A stretch of 64,000 nt of DNA from Oreohelix idahoensis (Eukaryota > Mollusca > Gastropoda > Stylommatophora > Oreohelicidae), in NCBI GenBank assembly GCA_024509875.1, contig JAMPIV010004263.1:310001-374000 (forward strand), read 5' to 3'. Shown here piece by piece: positions 55,284-64,000 of this stretch; the first letter of the stretch is position 1, and each line of letters opens with the position of its first letter. The position numbers and the translations under genes were made by a program. The notes beneath the pieces were generated by a model. It was not told where the DNA came from, made no database searches, and saw nothing but the letters and a program-made list of their open reading frames with translations.

Positions 55284-55309
55284 AAACGAGTCAATAAACA
55301 AGAAGTCAT

Positions 55310-55640
55310 CATCATCATGTGATGTATTCTCTCCAGAACGTTGTCTCCATTACAGCTGCTCTGAACGCATCACGATTCTGGGCAAGTCGACCTGCATCAG
55401 CCAAAGACAAGTTCAGACTCTCTGTGATGTCCTGGGTCCATCTAGGTCGACCCCTTCCCCTTTTTCCAGGGACCTTGCCTTCCATTACTTATTTCTCCAG
55501 AGCACAAAAATGTCAGCTTCCTCATTGCTATGGTATTTAGGAGCCAATTTTCCTCTAGGTTTAGTGAGTGCAGTACTTCTCTGTTGATCTTTTTTCTGTC
55601 CAGGGTATTCTTAACATCCTTCTGTAGCATTTCATTTCGA
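55310..55640 (-). mobile_element. LINE 3' tail (family E)
   Basis: On the - strand: Asn-Thr-Leu-Asp-Arg-Lys near 55610, Arg-Lys-Leu-Thr-Phe-Leu near 55510, a Gly-Lys-Gly-rich patch, then Trp-Met-Asp-like remains. This is the usual C-terminal order of another RTE-like group. Stops and frame changes are present. Confidence 0.55.
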
Positions 55641-55825
55641 ATGATGTAACCTTTTTTGTAACTGTTTTATTAAGTGTCCAGGTCACTCAAACAAGAAGTA
55701 GTTTACGTTTATTTGGCATATTTTTTTTTTTAAATTATCTGTAGCAAATTAAGATTATGTATACACAAATTATTTTTCCTTCCTTCTTTTGTACATATCG
55801 ACCCAAACTTTTTTTTTTTCAATTA

Positions 55826-58178
55826 CAGTAGAACTCCATTTATCCGAACCCCAATTATCCGAACATCCAATTATCCGAACACTTTTTCCAGAAAAAAAAA
55901 AATCAGGCGCCACCAGTCACGTTAGACTACAGTTCTGAATCTTTTGATGCGGCAAGCTTAAAATGTGTGCGAACAATTTGTAGACAATGAGATGGGCTAA
56001 TGGACGGTCGCTTACGTAAAGGAAGTCAGTTAGATCATAAAGTCAGTTAATATCTTGTTTACCAATCCAGTGTACGTGTGCATTCTAAGCAGAACACTGG
56101 CTAAACAGACAGTTCAACTTAAAATAATTGTGTCTGCTACTACAGCAGAATAATTTTGGTGTATACGTATTTCTCTGTGCGATCTGGCATCTTCCAGTAG
56201 GCCTAAAGCATATAAAAGGAACCGCAATGTTTTGTCAATTGAAACGAAAACAGAAATTATCAAGAGACTAGGAAAAGGTGAAACTGTGTCTTCATTTGCG
56301 AGGATTTTTAATGTTGGGAAAGCTACCGCCTCTGACATCAAAAGTAACAAGGATAAAATTATGAGTTTTGCATCGAAATTGGATAGTGAAAATGGGTCGA
56401 AGAAACATAAAACCACGAGAAATCCGAAAGATTTGAAATTGGAAGAGGCTTTGTATATATGGTTTGTGCAAAGAAGAAGCAAAGGGGAACCTATCTCTGG
56501 CTCTCTATTGTGTGGAAAGGCACTTCAGTTCAACAATCAACTTGACGGTCCTCCTGACTTTAAGGCTAGGCAGGGATGGTTAAAAAACTTTAAATCTCGT
56601 CATGGCATACGAGAATTGGAGATTCAAGGGGAATCTTTATCTAGCAATGCAACTGCCGCTGAAAATTTTAAAGAAACATTCTTGGCTTTTTTGGAAGAAG
56701 AAGGTTATTTACTCGATGATGTGTATAATGCCGATGAGACTGGCTTATACTGGAAATCATTGCCTCAAAAACCACTTGCATCTCAGCGCGAAGCAGCTGC
56801 CCCTGGGTTTAAAAAAGTGCAAAGAGAGAGTAACAATTTTGGTAGCCGCGAATGCCAGTGGAAGTCATCGTTTACCGGTGCTAATGATCGGCAAAGCCAA
56901 AAAACCACGTTGTTTAAAGAATGTGACATGTCTCCCATTGTGCTACAAAGCACAGAAGAGTGCTTGGATGAATAGTGAAATATTTCTTGATTGGTATACA
57001 AATCAGTTCATCCCAAATGTGAAGAGGTTGAAAGAACAAGAAAAGAAAACTGGAAAAGTAATTCTTCTACTGGACAATGCACCATCTCATCCAGAGACGG
57101 ATACATTGAATGCAGTTGATGCAAATTTTAAAGTAATTTTTCTGCCTCCCAATGTAACAGCACTGATTCAACTAATGGATCAGGGTGTTATAGCAAAGCT
57201 TAAAAAAGATGTACAAGAAGGAAGTCCTGCGTCGTTTATTGTTGGCTGAAGATGAAGAAAGTGTGGTGGCGTTTTCAAAAAAGCTTAATCTCAAAGACTG
57301 CTGCTATATGTTAGCTGATGCTTGGACCACCCTGTCACAAGATAATCTCAACAAGGCTTGGAGTAGATTGCTTGGGAAAAAAGGAGGAAATGAAACTACT
57401 GCAGTGGACACAAATGATGATTGTATAAATAAAGTTGTGGAACTGTTTCAAGCAATGCCCGGATTTTCGGACTGTGACAAAGATGATGCACACATGTGGC
57501 TAGAAGATGATAATGATTCTGGTTTTCAGTTTTTGAATGTCGAAGAAATTTTGTCTTTTGTGCAAGAAGAAAACCAAATACATGTAGTGACCGATGATGA
57601 AGACTCCTCAGAAGTACATGATGTACTTGTAGATTATGAAGAAAACCCAAAACGTCGACCAAGTCTTGAAGAGGCCTTTATAGCACTAGAAACAGCGATG
57701 GCTTGGTACGAGCAAGAAGATGACAGCTATCCTACACAGCTTCTGCTGTTGAAGAGAATGCGGGACTTAGCAGCCAAAAGGAGACTATCCAGTTTGGTGC
57801 AAAAGAGGATTCCTCATTATTTTAAATAGTGGGCTACATCTGTGCAAGTACATGTATACGTAAGTTGCGCCTGGTTTTGAATCGTTTGTAATGTTATTTT
57901 GAAAACATTTCTCTTTCTTAACAAAAATAATTAATACAAGTAGTACATGCACTGCAGTGTAATGAAAGATTTTGGCGATACAGTGATCTAATACAGTGTG
58001 GGTATTATTATTACAGTACAAGTAAATATGTTTTATAGTGTATTTTCCTTGTGATTGTTAATTATTTTTAGAAATATGTGTACATGTACTCGATACATCA
58101 TGTAATCCAATTATCCGAACATTTGATTATCCGAACGATGCTCGGTCCCATGGAGTTCGGATAAATGGAGTTGGATTC
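55826..58178 (+). mobile_element. Tigger/pogo DNA transposon
   Basis: The left end is TA followed by CAGTAGAACTCCATTTATCC (55826-). The right end carries the inverted match GGATAAATGGAGTT (58159-58172), after which the last six bases have changed. Several ATTATCCGAAC motifs repeat near both ends, as usual in Tigger elements. About 2.35 kb long, with one transposase gene inside. Confidence 0.9.
56184..57829 (+). pseudogene. Tigger transposase (CENP-B/jerky type), two frameshifts
   Basis: The coding frame can be followed from about 56184 (CTG where an ATG would be expected) to the stop after 57826. N-terminal CENP-B-like helix-turn-helix domains cover about residues 10-145, with Thr-Glu-Ile-Ile-Lys-Arg-Leu near the start. 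The DDE catalytic core has Asp-Glu-Thr-Gly near 56732, Leu-Leu-Asp-Asn-Ala-Pro-Ser-His near 57067 and Met-Asp-Gln-Gly-Val near 57175. An acidic C-terminal tail follows. The frame shifts by +1 twice, each time exactly at an A6 run (56811-56816 and 57202-57207). Apart from these and the start, the gene looks whole. Tigger transposases cut and paste the element at TA sites. Confidence 0.88.
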
Positions 58179-58296
58179 ATGAGCTGCAGTTTCTTTCTTA
58201 TGTATTCTTTGCTGTCCTAGCATACATTTAAATGATCCTCATATCTGGGTTCATGCTAAAAGGGAGAAGGAGCGGCAAGCTATGCTTTTTCTGCGG

Positions 58297-58685
58297 CTCT
58301 CCATATGTACAGGACTACAATTCTGTGCTCTGGTTCTGGGCTCTCTACATATGCTAGGCTACAGTTTTGTGCTCTGGTTCTGGGCTCTCTACATATGCAG
58401 GGCTACAGTTTTGTGCTCTGGTTCTGGGCTCTCTACATATGCAGGGCTACAGTTTTGTGCTCTGGTTCTGGACTTTCCACTTATGCAGGTTTACAGATCT
58501 GTGCTCTGGTTCTGGGCTCTCTACATATGCAGGGCTACATTTCTGTGCTCTGGCTTTGCGCTCTTCCCATATAGAGGGTTACATTTCTATGCTCTGTTTC
58601 TGCGCTCTCCACATATACAGGGCTACAGTTCTGGGCTCTCCACATATGCAGGGCTATAGTTATGTGCTCTGGTTCTGGGCACTCC
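58297..58685. repeat. 44-bp minisatellite, about 9 units
   Basis: Units of GTGCTCTGGTTCTGGGCTCT plus CTACATATGCAGGGCTACAGTTTT, some shortened. Open frames across it are repeat artefacts. Confidence 0.92.
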
Positions 58686-58789
58686 TAAAAAAATCGTCAC
58701 GTGCTGCACGAAACCACTTCTTTGCTCCTACGCCTGTCAAATCTTCACTGTTAGATCCTCTTCATACAGCCTGCTGTAGCAAAGTTTGA

Positions 58790-60800
58790 TTTGCTGGGGA
58801 GGTTATGATGGTATCCTAAAAAGAATGAAAATCCGTGTCTGTATTAACCGTGTGATGTCAAGCACATGTAGGCCCCTTATTCTATAAATGATGATGATGA
58901 ATTATGTGCAGGAAACCTAACGCTACCTCCCTAGATCTCACACGGTCACTATTCTGGCTCTAGTGTCTGGTGTATGATGTACCTAGTGTCTAGGGGAGAA
59001 ATGAAATGATGGTACACAACACAAAAACACTTTAATTTTCTATGAGGAAGTGAATAAAACCAGTGGTTAAGTTTTTCTTTAAAATATGAAAATTTTTTCT
59101 GTACAATTTAATCTGCCTGTCCAGCCAAATCTTTTAGACAGGTCTTTGAAAATGAGGACAAGATAGTTTACAGAAAAGATCAACTAAAATATCTGGACTC
59201 TTTGTCCACTAACTATAAAGTCAATATATATATCTTTCCTGTTGGAATGTTCACAGCTTACACTTTATTCATCTAAGAGGGAGAGTCACTGTGTATGAGG
59301 GGCTGTAGTTTCATCATACCCCATAAACTTCCTGAGTATGATTTTGAAATACCAGAGTTTATTCAAACGAAAGTGTCAGATATACCCAGATGCTTAACAC
59401 ATCACCTGGGATTCCTTGTAGAATGATAATACAGTATGAAGTTGCAGAAAATCTCGATCTCTCAAAATGCCCAAGCTCCTCCCGTTATCTTTTGACAGCA
59501 TAAACGAATGGTCGGAGACTTGATGGCTTTATTCTCTCTCAGCAGGTTTCCTGTTACCGGCTGGCAACAGGAAATAAAACCTCTGCAACAAAAGGACACC
59601 CTGGCCTGTTATATCTGATCACTTATTATATTTATTATTTTCCTACGGTGATATGGGGTCAGCCTCGCGTGCATTTCAGGTGCACTCGCCCCTAATTTTA
59701 CATGACTCCCACCTTGCTGTGACCACACCTCAGGTCCCTATGGCAGATACGCCACTGTGAAATGGCTTCAGTTTCTTCTGCACTGCCCAGACTGTGAATA
59801 CTTCTTTATTTAATTTTAAAATTAACACAGCTGTTCTCAGCGTATTTGAATGAAAAGTTTTGTTCAACTGGCAATGAATAGTGAAAGCCTTTTGCTAATA
59901 TTTATTAGCACTGGCCAATCAAAAGCTTGCGAATACCAGATTTCAAATGTAGTTTTTGAAAAACACAAATAATTCCAAACAAAATCTGCGTCTGGTAGTC
60001 GATTGGCCAGCCTGCTTTAGTTATGCCAATACAAAAAGATGTTTCGTTTTGGATTACATTTTCCTGCCGCTCCCCTTTCCCTCTATACTCTTGTTACCCA
60101 AGCGAATTTGAATGTACCTCAATGCCTCTTTTCTAAGCTGCCGTCCCCACTAACGTTATGAAAAAAACAAGCAGGAACAACAGTCTGTCTGGTCGCGCGT
60201 CCGTAGACATTTAGTATTTTCTCAATAACTTGGCTAATACTTGGAAAACCATATTATTTAAAACACATTCTTGCTCAGTGGACTCTATGCTATACTACCA
60301 TATGATTTTTATGGTCAGTTTCATATGGGTTTAGATTTTCAATTTTATCACTGTCAATCGTCAAATAAAAATGTTACACAAGACGGCCATCCTTCCCTCT
60401 CTTTCACCTCGCCAGCATGTATCTTTCAAATAACTAACTTGTTTTAGTTACGTCAGAAATACTACCGCGAGGATGAAATAAAATTGTCTGCGTGTTTGCC
60501 TCTGCTGGCTTTGCTCCAGCGTGTATATATATGCATGGCAGAATGTGTCAAGCGAAGCGGGGTTTTGCGTGGCGGGGTAAGAATTGGCGTTAATTATTTG
60601 TATTGTATCGTGTTACACTACCAAATTTGTAAGGATTACTACTGATTACCAGCGTTAAAGTCAAAATATTACGTTAATTCAGACAGTAGTTTGGCGGCAC
60701 ACTTCCGCAAAATCGTTAATTGTAAGTCTTGCTTCAGTCTCTATCAGATCGGGCAAAATGTTAAAAATGTACGTCACAAGGAAAGCGGGTAGGTTTAAAC
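58790..60800. repeat. Diverged LTR of the Gmr1-like clade (approximate borders)
   Basis: Segments follow the LTR at 43685-46099: TAGTGTCTAGGGGAGAAATGA (near 58988) and CAACTGGCAATGAATAGTG (near 59868), followed by CACTGGCCAATCAAAAG with the CCAAT motif at the expected place. A pyrimidine-rich block follows near 60065. Ends and a target duplication could not be fixed. No coding interior. Confidence 0.5.
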
Positions 60801-60996
60801 GGTGGGATCGGTTCTAAGCCGTTCCATGGCACAAAATTCAGCGCTATGCTGGCGTGTGAGAGTATCACCGTCAGACACAATAGGGCGGGTTTATTTATTA
60901 TCATTTTATAACTAAAATCTTACTGAAATGAGCGATTATTCTCGCAGATTTTACTAAACCTGCCAAGAAAAAGCCGAAGTTAACTCTGGGGCTCAA
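60758..60996 (+). CDS. Possible two-exon start of a small unknown gene (weak)
   Basis: ATG at 60758 opens a frame of 10 codons ending G|GTAGGT at 60788. An acceptor CTCGCAG at 60941-60947 starts a 49-bp block ending AA|GTGAGT. The phases fit (G|AT gives Asp). The peptide would continue with a Lys-rich stretch (Thr-Lys-Pro-Ala-Lys-Lys-Lys-Pro-Lys). No further exon was found and the phases do not fit the EGF-vWA gene. It may be chance. Confidence 0.22.
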
Positions 60997-62229
60997 GTGA
61001 GTTCCTCCAATAAACTCAGGTTCACAGTTTAAAGAATAATAGATTAAAATGGCTCTTATTTTCTCAAGTATTATTAAATTGTTTACACATTTGAGTTAGT
61101 TATTTATTGTCGGTCTTTTCGTGAGATTCCTAACATTCTTCTCTAAAACTGAATCTTGGAGGCCTCCAGTCATCTTCCCATGTTTATTGATTAATCAATG
61201 TTCGCTTCCTTATTTTCTCTTCTTATTTTTAAATGAAAGGGGAGGGAAGCGAACTAGCATCATATTTGTCTCCCTTCATCCACCGCCTTGGTCTCCCCTA
61301 TTCAAATTAATTATGAGTTATAATTAAGGTATTTAATGTCATTTTATTTTCAGCTTTGCGTTACATTCAAATTCCTATTCCATTTGCAATTGATTGCTGT
61401 TAATGGTGTCAATTTATATTATAACTTCTTGTTTTTACGTGTCGTATTGTTTGTATTGCTTAATTATTTGTCCTTACATTAAGATTAGTTAGTAGTTTGT
61501 GTTCTTTAATTATTTTATTTTAAATCTGTGGTTCTATTTTTAAATGTGTGTTAGCTTTTGTTTATTAATTATTGGAGCGTTTTGACAAGTATCTTTCATT
61601 TCTTTTTATTAAATACAGTTACTATTGTTATTGTTACTACTAATATTGTCACAATTAATACGCGTATGTGTTGAGGGACATGGCTTTCCTCAACCTAGGG
61701 TACCACCAGTATAGATAAATTTCAGGCACCTCGTATCGGAGTAGTGGACATCCTGATGCTGGGATTTAGAGACACCCAGCGCCCGATGTGTGACCAAGGA
61801 GACAGCTGGTTGTGCTGGAGCTTGACCCTAGTGTCAGTCCCAGAGCCCCGAACGGTGCTTGCAATGTCAGCCCTTCGATACTAATTGACTGCTGTCTTTC
61901 GCTTTATTCTTCCATATTTGTACCATTCCTTGTAATTTATTAGATTGATTTGGGATATCAGTCATTCTGTTTCCAGCTTTGTCTTTTGTCTTTCTTCGTT
62001 GTTCTTCCTTATCCAAGGAAATCGTGAGTGAGTGAAAAAACGCTTTTCTCTTTTTTCCTTTTTTATCTTCTGCCTCTTTCTCATTTTAATTGCTTTCCCT
62101 GTCTATCCAATGATTCTCGTCTAAAAATACGACTTCAGCATCAAGAAAAAACATACAAATATCTTTAATAGCCTTCAATTTTACATAATTTCGTAAAACA
62201 TCATCGACCAATTGGCTAAGCAGTTAATG
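60997..62229. other. Intron sequence, nothing recognised
   Basis: AT-rich. A block at 61690-61880 (ACCTAGGGTACCACCAG, GACACCCAGCGCCCGATG) is less AT-rich and may be an old SINE or LINE piece, unassigned. Confidence 0.4.
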
Positions 62230-62415
62230 TGCTGTCCTCTCAATGTGAAATTACCGGATTACCCAGCTGTAAATGACTACCTGATTGAGTTAGGGAAAGC
62301 AAAAGGCAGTGAGAAAGGGAACTTTGTGACCCTCACCTCATACAAATGATGGCCCTAGTATGGTGGTCCCTAACACTTAACTCCCCCTATGACAGCATCC
62401 ACTATAGGATTAGCT
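62230..62415 (+). repeat. SINE type 2, worn
   Basis: Shares CCCAGCTGTAAATGACTACC, GAGTTAGGGAAAGCAAAAGG and a CTCCCCCTATGACAGCATCC end with the SINE at 21717-21962. Confidence 0.6.
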
Positions 62416-62483
62416 TTACTTACTAATCCTCAGACAAAAATATGCTCTGAGCTAATATCATCATTTCCCTGCCCTATTTTCAG

Positions 62484-62646
62484 AAGCTGCATGCTGCTCC
62501 GTATATTGGCGGCAAACCGCAGACGGAGGAGGCTTTAGATCATATTCGAGTATCCAACATGTTTTCTACAAAAAAAGGTGGAGGGAGAAAGGCACCAGAT
62601 ATTGTTGTCCTGTTTTTAAGTAGCGGCTCAGATAACGTAGAGAATG
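62484..62646 (+). CDS. vWA domain, second half (host gene exon e)
   Basis: A 163-bp exon, acceptor CCCTATTTTCAG and donor GTAAGT, entering in phase 0 and leaving in phase 1. It supplies the middle of the vWA domain begun at 51785. Pro-Tyr-Ile-Gly-Gly-Lys-Pro-Gln-Thr-Glu-Glu-Ala-Leu corresponds to the conserved Gly-Gly-x-Thr-x-x-x-x-Ala-Leu helix. Arg-Lys-Ala-Pro-Asp-Ile-Val-Val-Leu-Phe-Leu-Ser-Ser-Gly-Ser-Asp corresponds to the strand and loop that normally read Val-x-Thr-Asp-Gly-x-Ser-x-Asp. That usual Thr-Asp-Gly is Ser-Ser-Gly here. The rest of the domain must lie beyond 64000. Confidence 0.85.
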
Positions 62647-62744
62647 GTAAGTATTCCTTTGATATTCGTCAGGATAGGAGGCCCCGTTTTCTGGGGGCCG
62701 ATATATGCCGATTGACAGATTGGTAATAGAGCTGATCTTCCGCC

Positions 62745-62890
62745 GCAAATTTTCTGGGTCCGAATCACGGTACCAACACGCTCCAGTCTATCCAGCTGTA
62801 AATGGGTACCTGACTCGTTGAGTTAGGGAAGGAAAAGGGAGTATCTGCTATGGGACTACCTTTACCATGTATATGCTACCTTAGTATATC
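62745..62890 (+). repeat. SINE type 2, partial
   Basis: GGGTCCGAATCACGG (B-box region), then CCAGCTGTAAATGGGTACCT and GGGACTACCTTTACCATG, matching the ends of the copy at 21717-21962. It starts about 100 bp after the second vWA exon. Confidence 0.65.
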
Positions 62891-63094
62891 TTAACATACG
62901 ATTACATATTCACCCCTAGAGCCATTTTACTTTCTGGGAAAGCTCTACACCCAACAGAAGGAGAGGCAAGGTCTAAGACAAAGTAGAAGAAGATGTGTGA
63001 ACTGAGTTGTTGCTTCGTGTTGTCATAACATTTTATTAATGCTTTCATGTCTCTTCACACATCTTTGAGCAGCGGTCACCCGGATGGTCTTTTG

Positions 63095-63180
63095 GCAAAT
63101 GTCAGTTGTCCGTAGAAAATATCTTTGAGGATGCGACCATCTTCCATACGTGAGACTTGATCAAGCCAGGGTAATGTTGC
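63095..63180 (-). mobile_element. Short LINE family D fragment
   Basis: CAGTTGTCCGTAGAAAATAT and GATGCGACCATCTTCCATAC match 51150-51200. Confidence 0.55.
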
Positions 63181-63185
63181 TTTCC

Positions 63186-63645
63186 TATGACTAAAATATC
63201 ATAACCCTCCACTCCCAAAGGAGGATAGGCCTTCAACAAACACATGCCAAGTCCTCCTGTCACGTGCCATCATCTCAAGTTCTTTCCACGTTCTCCTCGT
63301 CATTTTCAACTCTGTTTCCAGCTCTCTTCTCCATGTGCTTCTTGGTCTACCTCTGCCTCTCTTGCCCTGGGGGTTCCAGAACAAGGACTACTTTGTAATG
63401 CTATCAACAGGTTTCCTCAATGTGTGTCCTATCCATCGCCATCGTCTTCTTCTCATCTCTTGTTCCACTGGCACTTGTCTAGTTCTTGTCATCAGTTCCA
63501 CGTTGGTAACCTTGTCATACCATTTTAATCCCTCTATTCTACGCAAGCACCCATTTATGAAAGTCTGTAGCTTTTTGGTTGTTGTCTTTGTTGTTCTCCA
63601 TGTTTCAGAGCCATATAATAGTACTGACTTCACATATGTTTAAAA
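63186..63645 (-). mobile_element. RTE family B 3' tail, best-preserved copy
   Basis: Nearly identical to 5705-6150 over its length and truncated at almost the same 5' point. On the - strand two open frames together give the LINE C-terminus: Leu-Leu-Tyr-Gly-Ser-Glu-Thr-Trp near 63612, then a Trp-Arg-Trp-Ile-Gly-His block. After a stop comes Gly-Arg-Gly-Arg-Pro-Arg-Ser-Thr-Trp-Arg-Arg-Glu-Leu-Glu. It holds single, unexpanded copies of the segments amplified at 29711 and 49429. Confidence 0.78.
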
Positions 63646-64000
63646 TATAGTAGTTAGTTATTTTAGATAATCGCCTTCATCTTCTGCTATTTCATTAAAT
63701 CACTACAGTAAACAGCGCAGCCAGTTAAGGTAAAACAAAAATAGCAGACAAGGTCTTTTATGTCAATATATGCCTTAATGCGGGGACGGGGAATATGTTC
63801 GCTAATCGACATTCGTTGCAAATACTTAAAAAATTTGCCTTTCAAAAATGAGACAAAGTGTAAATAAATAAAAAAAAAAGAAGAACAGAGTACAAAAAAT
63901 AGTAAACAAAAAAGAGAAGAAGTATATTTACCAAGACTGCTTGACAAATTACTCATGATTTAATAGAAAATTGGAAAGAAAATATTTGTATTTTACGTGT
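63646..64000. other. Intron sequence at window end
   Basis: AT-rich, no feature recognised. The next exon of the EGF-vWA gene is not in view. Confidence 0.5.

Larger units (their letters stand above)
4402..62646 (+). other. Gene span: partial EGF-like / vWA-domain host gene (five exons)
   Basis: Five short coding blocks on the + strand share the signs of one spliced gene. Each starts after a pyrimidine-rich tract and AG, ends at GT (three GTAAGT, one GTATAA, one GTGTGT), and their phases join without a break. The joins give sensible residues: C|CC gives Pro, G|AT gives the Asp of an Asp-Ile-Asn-Glu-Cys calcium-binding EGF start, A|AT gives Asn, and the vWA halves join in phase 0. EGF modules followed by a vWA domain occur in matrilins and other secreted matrix or surface proteins; the exact orthologue is not recognised. 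The gene is incomplete: neither a start nor a stop exon was found. Confidence 0.8.

Noticed and set aside
56114..56482. 122-codon - strand frame inside the Tigger element
   Set aside because: It is antisense to the transposase helix-turn-helix region and mirrors its codons.
60948..60996. Extra exon of the EGF-vWA gene between the two vWA halves
   Set aside because: Its phases (1 in, 2 out) do not fit the phase 0 join between 52005 and 62484, and a Lys-rich insert there would interrupt the vWA fold.

Overview
The window looks like a stretch of animal nuclear DNA, AT-rich and very repeat-dense. It is most likely from a lophotrochozoan such as a gastropod mollusc; that is an inference from the mix of RTE-type LINEs, tRNA-derived SINEs, a Tigger element and Ty3-type LTR elements with an unusual pol order. 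No bacterial features were seen. Almost every long open frame belongs to a mobile element or to a tandem repeat.

Underneath the repeats lies one host gene on the + strand. Five small exons (4402-4536, 23388-23456, 27159-27278, 51785-52005, 62484-62646) have AG/GT borders and mutually compatible phases (1-1, 1-1, 1-1, 1-0, 0-1). They encode EGF-like modules followed by two halves of a von Willebrand factor A (vWA) domain. The protein is a partial extracellular or matrix-type EGF-vWA protein that continues beyond both window ends. Its introns hold everything else.

Layout: about 1480-2986, a diverged solo LTR. 7446-16343, a young LTR element on the - strand with ~2.46 kb LTRs and a GCCAC target duplication; it encodes Gag, protease and integrase but no reverse transcriptase. 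17240-21689, an 11-bp tandem array split by two solo LTRs, each with its own 5-bp duplication. 21717-27000, SINEs, a CR1/Jockey-like LINE relic carrying a 303-bp insertion, and LINE tails. 28801-33577, three tandem arrays, the largest a 3.9-kb 25/26-bp satellite. 33823-48301, a three-layer nest: a full-length RTE LINE, interrupted by a second LTR element (34791-46099) with pol order PR-IN-RT-RH, whose left LTR is itself interrupted by a truncated RTE copy. 48315-53640, more minisatellites, LINE tails and SINEs around the vWA exon. 55826-58178, a Tigger DNA transposon. 58297-64000, a 44-bp minisatellite, a diverged LTR, SINEs, the second vWA exon and another RTE tail.

The most notable points are the hidden EGF-vWA gene, the RT-less LTR element with a degenerate zinc knuckle and a triplicated primer-site region, the datable nest of insertions, and two different tandem arrays (25/26 bp and 36 bp) that both appear to have grown from the 3' coding tail of the same RTE LINE family.
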